DNA from: Myxococcota bacterium
GTDB taxonomy: Bacteria > Myxococcota_A > UBA796 > UBA2385
NCBI GenBank assembly: GCA_023150805.1
Contig: JAKLKF010000013.1
Span: forward strand, 55,151-89,216
Reading direction: 5' to 3'
Length of the DNA stretch: 34,066 nt
Shown piece by piece: positions 30,874-34,066 of this stretch; positions within the stretch are counted from its first letter, which is position 1; every line of letters starts with the position of its first letter. The position numbers and the translations under genes were made by a program. Under the pieces are notes generated by a model. The model did no database searches. It was given only the letters and a program-made list of their open reading frames with translations, and was not told the DNA's origin.

Positions 30874-33563
30874 CAGGCACCTCGCAGCCCGAAGGTCGGC
30901 AGGATCGGCAGTCCGTACACGGGGATCTCCGTCGCGAAGTCGGGCGAGAAGTTGAGCAGCTCCACGTTCCTGCGGTTGGTGAGGTTCTGTACGTCCAGGT
31001 ACAGGGTCAGCGACCACAGCCGGAAGGTCCACTCCTTGTCCACCCGCAGGTCCAGGCTCGCCCAGGCCGGCAGCCGCTCCACGTTGCTCTCGGCGAAGAC
31101 CGGCAGCCAACCCTGCTCGTCGAGATCGTAGATCCGGTTGACCACCGGTGTGTAGGGGTTGCCCGAGGTCAGCCGGGCCCGGCCGCCCACCCGCCACCCC
31201 CGCGGCAGGCGGTGGCTGCCGACCAGGGTGAGGAGGACCGGCTGGTCGTACTCGAACAGGGTGCGCGCCTGCCCCTCCCGCTCGACCCGCGTCGACCGCG
31301 AGAGCGTGATCGCCGCGAAGGCCAGCCAGCGCGGGTCCTCGTAGCGGGTCAGCAGCTCCAGCCCCAGGACGCGGCCGGTGCCCTCGTTGGCGTAGGCGTC
31401 GGTGTCGTATGGGGCCATCGGCGGCGGCGCCAGCTCGAAGGTGAAGCGGTCGTCGTGGCCCACCACCAGGTCCGAGAGCGCCGCCCCATAGGCCGTGCCC
31501 TCCAGGCTCAAGGCGGGCAGGAGCTGCTGGCGCGCGCCGACGCTGACCTGGATCGCGTGCTCCGGGTCCAGGCGCGGCACCCCCGTGCCGTTGTCCATCA
31601 CCTCCCGCAGCAGGGGGAACTGCGAGTACTGTCCGGCACCGGCGTTGACGACGGTCGACGGCGTCACCTCCCACCGCACCCGGATGCGCGGGTCCACGAT
31701 CTGCGCCTGGTAGTCGTCGTCGGTGCGCATCCAGTCCAGGCGCAGGCCCGGGATCACCTGCACCGGACCCTGCTTCTGCACCTGCTCCAGGTAGACGCCC
31801 GGCAGGAACACGCGCGCGGCGCCCTCCTCGTCGTCGGCGTACAGGAAGAAACCGTCCAGGTCCTCGACCTGGTAGCTGTACTCCTCGTGCGACAGCTCCA
31901 GGTCCACGCCCAGGCGCCAGCCGATCACGCCGCCCTCCGGCACCGGCCGGCTCAGCTCCAGGCGCAGGTGCTCGCGCTGCGCCTTCTCGTAGGCCTCCTC
32001 GTCGGACAGGTACTCCGCGGCGAGCTGCTCGGGTCCGGCCATCAGCGCCAGCTCCGACTGCCAGCCCCGGCCCAGGGGCATCGTCCAGGATGCCCAGCCC
32101 TTGAGGAAGCGCAGGTCCAGGCGGCTCTCCGTCCGGTCCCCGTCACTGTCCGTCTGGTCGTATGTGAAGCGGTCGTCGCTGCCCAGCACCATGCCCTGCA
32201 CCACCATGCCGCGGTCGTCGCGGTAGATGGCGCGGAGCTGACCGTCCATGTAGCGCGGAAGGCGGACCGTGTAGTCGTCCTGTGTGTTCACGATGGGCGA
32301 GAGGATCGTGTCCAGGTAGCTCCGGCGCAGCGACAGGGTCACCGACGCCCGCTTGGAGAGGACCTGCTCGTGCATCACGGCAGCCTGGAACAGGTCGATG
32401 GAGGCGTAGCCCTGGGTCCGTTCGGCGGGCGCGGTGGTCGGCGCCAGGTCGACGACGCCGCCCATCGTGCGGCCGTAGCGCACGCCGTAGCTGCCGGGCA
32501 GGAAGACGACCTCGCTGAGCAGGTCGCCGTTGACCGCCGTCGACAGCCCGCCGAAGTGGAAGACGACCGGGATGCCCACGCCCCCCAGGTAGAAGGCGCT
32601 GGCGTCCGCCGGCATGCCACGGACCAGCAGGGTGCCGGCGTTGAAGGGGGTGCGGGCCACGCCCGGCTGGGTCTGGACGGCGCGGATCACGTCGCCGCCG
32701 GTTCCCGGCAGCACGCGCACCTGGTCCTGGTCCAGGCGCCGCTCGGTGATCTCCGGCGGCAGGCGATAGCCGATGATCTCGATGGTCTCGCCGACCTCGG
32801 GCGCCTCCCACGGGCGGTCGGGCGAGAGGTGGAAGGCCACCTCCAGGACCTCGCCGCCGGTGACCTCGACCTCCAGCTCCTCGATGCCGAAGCCCGGCGC
32901 GCCGGCCAGCAGGCGCCAGCGCCCCGGGTCCAGGCCCGCCAGCTCGAAGCGGCCGTCCGCGCCGCTCTGCACGCTGACGCGCCGGGGCTCCTCGCCCTCG
33001 GGGAGCGGCGTCATCGGGACCTGCTCGGCCATCACCGACGCGCCGACCAGCGCCTCCCGGGTGCCGCCGGCGCGCACGTCGCCCCGGACGGCCACCGTCG
33101 CCTGCACTTCGAGCCGGAACCGGTACAGGTACTGCACCTGGGCGGGCACGGGCGCGCGCCGCGCGTCCAGGGCCGGGCTGAACCGGAAGTCCAGGATCGC
33201 CGCGAGGATCGCCTGGTCGAACGCCTCGCCGCCAGACTCGATCACCCGCGCGTCCAGGACCCGCCCCTCGGCGTCGAGGTCCAGCGCCAGCAGCACCGCG
33301 CCTTCTCGCCGCAGGGCAAGCTCCTCTTCGGGCCAGGGCACCGGCGGCGCCGTGAGCAGCACCGGCGGCGTCCACTCCGCCTCTCCGGGGCTCTCCGGCG
33401 AGGGCGCCGCGTCCGCGGGTGGCGTGTCCGGCGCGGGCGCCGGGTCTGCGGGTGGCGCGTCCTGCGCCTGCGCCGGTCCGGCGAGCACGGCAGCAACGAT
33501 GGCGACGAGAGCGGGCAGCAGCGGTTCCGATGATCCGGCGATCCGCCGGGGAGCGCTCAGCAT
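30870..33563 (-). CDS. TonB-dependent outer-membrane receptor with fused N-terminal TonB-C domain
   Basis: 897 aa. The signal peptide ends AGPAQAQ (near residue 34), followed by a Pro/Ala/Asp linker. Residues 65-150 resemble the C-terminal domain of energy-transducer TonB ([40 protein letters not shown]). Residues 155-250 are a carboxypeptidase-regulatory-like sandwich ([27 protein letters not shown]). A possible TonB box GETIEIIG (258-265) and the plug follow ([55 protein letters not shown]), then the barrel from about 390. The last residue is Trp rather than Phe. The family imports large substrates using proton-motive force via TonB. The longer in-frame start (33698) lacks a signal peptide, so 33563 is preferred. 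Confidence 0.88.
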   Translation of the reverse strand: MLSAPRRIAGSSEPLLPALVAIVAAVLAGPAQAQDAPPADPAPAPDTPPADAAPSPESPGEAEWTPPVLLTAPPVPWPEEELALRREGAVLLALDLDAEGRVLDARVIESGGEAFDQAILAAILDFRFSPALDARRAPVPAQVQYLYRFRLEVQATVAVRGDVRAGGTREALVGASVMAEQVPMTPLPEGEEPRRVSVQSGADGRFELAGLDPGRWRLLAGAPGFGIEELEVEVTGGEVLEVAFHLSPDRPWEAPEVGETIEIIGYRLPPEITERRLDQDQVRVLPGTGGDVIRAVQTQPGVARTPFNAGTLLVRGMPADASAFYLGGVGIPVVFHFGGLSTAVNGDLLSEVVFLPGSYGVRYGRTMGGVVDLAPTTAPAERTQGYASIDLFQAAVMHEQVLSKRASVTLSLRRSYLDTILSPIVNTQDDYTVRLPRYMDGQLRAIYRDDRGMVVQGMVLGSDDRFTYDQTDSDGDRTESRLDLRFLKGWASWTMPLGRGWQSELALMAGPEQLAAEYLSDEEAYEKAQREHLRLELSRPVPEGGVIGWRLGVDLELSHEEYSYQVEDLDGFFLYADDEEGAARVFLPGVYLEQVQKQGPVQVIPGLRLDWMRTDDDYQAQIVDPRIRVRWEVTPSTVVNAGAGQYSQFPLLREVMDNGTGVPRLDPEHAIQVSVGARQQLLPALSLEGTAYGAALSDLVVGHDDRFTFELAPPPMAPYDTDAYANEGTGRVLGLELLTRYEDPRWLAFAAITLSRSTRVEREGQARTLFEYDQPVLLTLVGSHRLPRGWRVGGRARLTSGNPYTPVVNRIYDLDEQGWLPVFAESNVERLPAWASLDLRVDKEWTFRLWSLTLYLDVQNLTNRRNVELLNFSPDFATEIPVYGLPILPTFGLRGAW

Positions 33564-33623
33564 GCCACGACCGCCGACCAACCGGGCGGACCGGATGCCC
33601 CGCTGGCGCTGCCATCCTCGCCA

Positions 33624-33632
33624 TGATAGCCT
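33624..33632 (+). promoter_or_regulatory. extended -10 box for the RRM protein gene
   Basis: TGATAGCCT fits TGnTAnnnT and closely matches TGGTAGCCT before the gene at 3616. A start near 33639 would give a leader of about 197 bases before the ATG at 33836. Confidence 0.4.
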
Positions 33633-33661
33633 CCTCCCGTTGGCGTCGCTCCAAGGGGCCA

Positions 33662-33808
33662 GGGGCACCGGCAAGCCGGACCCCACCCGCGAAGACAACG
33701 TCCGGACAACCCCTCACCGAGCGAAGCACAACACAAGGGCCGATCCGGCCCGCAGGTCCGCAGGCGCCCCTGGCCTGCAGCAACGTCACGAACGGCGGCA
33801 TTCCGCCG
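33662..33808 (+). promoter_or_regulatory. structured 5' leader with four consecutive hairpins
   Basis: Four stems lie in a row: GGGG/CCCC enclosing CCGG-CAAG-CCGG (33662-33684); GGGCCG/CGGCCC with a 3-base loop (33737-33751); GCAGGC/GCCTGC (33760-33778); and CGGCGG/CCGCCG with a CATT loop (33793-33808). A second GCAGG (33752-33756) could replace the 5' arm of the third stem, so that fold has an alternative. A purine-rich stretch (GGAAGAGAGAGAG, 33816-33828) follows before the ATG and may be the ribosome site. Confidence 0.45.
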
Positions 33809-33835
33809 CCGCCGTGGAAGAGAGAGAGCAAGAGC

Positions 33836-34066
33836 ATGGGCAAGAAGCTGTTCGTCGGCGGCCTCGCGTGGGCCACTACTGATGAGGGCCTCCGCGAGGC
33901 CTTCGAGCAATTCGGCGAGGTCACCGAGGCCAAGGTCATCCTGGATCGGGACACGGGTCGTTCGCGGGGCTTCGGCTTCGTCGGCTTCGCCGACGACGCG
34001 GCCGCCTCTGCCGCCGTGGCGGAGATGGACGGCAGCGAGCTCGACGGGCGCCGCATCCGCGTGAAC
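33836..34066 (+). CDS. RRM-domain RNA-binding protein, 5' part
   Basis: 77 codons from ATG 33836 to the end of the window, still open. It is a single RNA recognition motif from the first residues: RNP2 is KLFVGGL (4-10) and RNP1 is RGFGFVGF (44-51), with the aromatic residues that stack on RNA bases in place. [13 protein letters not shown] and [19 protein letters not shown] are nearly identical in style to cyanobacterial Rbp and eukaryotic glycine-rich RNA-binding proteins; a glycine-rich tail often follows but is outside the window. Bacterial members are single-stranded RNA binders, often cold-induced. A long hairpin-rich leader precedes it. Confidence 0.93.
   Translation, partial: MGKKLFVGGLAWATTDEGLREAFEQFGEVTEAKVILDRDTGRSRGFGFVGFADDAAASAAVAEMDGSELDGRRIRVN

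Noticed and set aside
1..34066. tRNA, rRNA, CRISPR arrays, insertion sequences, phage genes
   Set aside because: Looked for repeated spacers, terminal inverted repeats with transposase motifs, and tRNA/rRNA signatures by eye; none were seen. A tRNAscan, Infernal and IS search would settle this.

Overview
The window is very GC-rich DNA with short intergenic gaps, many lipoproteins, a CdnL/CarD-type RNA polymerase-binding regulator, an RRM RNA-binding protein, a MopE/FG-GAP surface protein, TonB-dependent and Ig/beta-barrel outer-membrane proteins and an LptF/LptG pair. Together these suggest a Gram-negative bacterium of the Myxococcota (former Deltaproteobacteria), possibly known only as an environmental genome. 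That placement is inferred from gene content; no marker tree was run. I see no rRNA, tRNA, CRISPR, transposase, integrase or phage genes, so this looks like chromosomal rather than mobile DNA.

Layout. 1-269: tail of a crotonase-family gene. 277-3616 (minus): an HD-GYP-like protein translationally coupled to a helical-repeat protein; both carry what looks like the same N-terminal module. 3688-6269 (plus): a DpgA-like type III polyketide synthase, a crotonase and a GNAT, a compact putative 3,5-dihydroxyphenylacetyl-CoA locus. 6280-9719 (minus): a four-gene run of three membrane proteins and a lipoprotein sulfatase. 9929-11847 (plus): a small hypothetical protein and a TPR-rich lipoprotein. 11878-15516 (minus): a methyltransferase/radical SAM fusion, a B12-binding-type radical SAM enzyme and a TerB-like protein. 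15664-18759 (plus): a large secreted protein with Ig-like domains and a C-terminal beta-barrel. 18784-19548 (minus): a cyclophilin lipoprotein. 19702-20448 (plus): a carboxypeptidase-regulatory-like lipoprotein. 20461-22352 (minus): lptG and lptF. 22565-26084 (plus): cdnL, a glutamyl-tRNA synthetase-like gene that has lost both catalytic signatures, and cysS. 26121-27185 (minus): a cysteine-rich lipoprotein with an internal duplication. 27238-27825 (plus): rdgB. 27844-28083 (minus): a small membrane protein. 28203-29978 (plus): a MopE/FG-GAP lipoprotein. 29998-33563 (minus): a TonB-dependent receptor with a fused TonB-C domain, overlapping a lipoprotein gene. 33836-end (plus): the start of an RRM protein with a long structured leader.

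The strongest leads are the apparently catalytically dead GluRS paralogue (probably starting at CTG), the DpgA/crotonase/GNAT trio, the two-radical-SAM operon, the RRM leader, and a recurring arrangement in which convergent genes share a hairpin that contains both stop codons. Several genes also share an extended -10 box close to TGNTAGSCT, and in one case its position predicts a leaderless mRNA.
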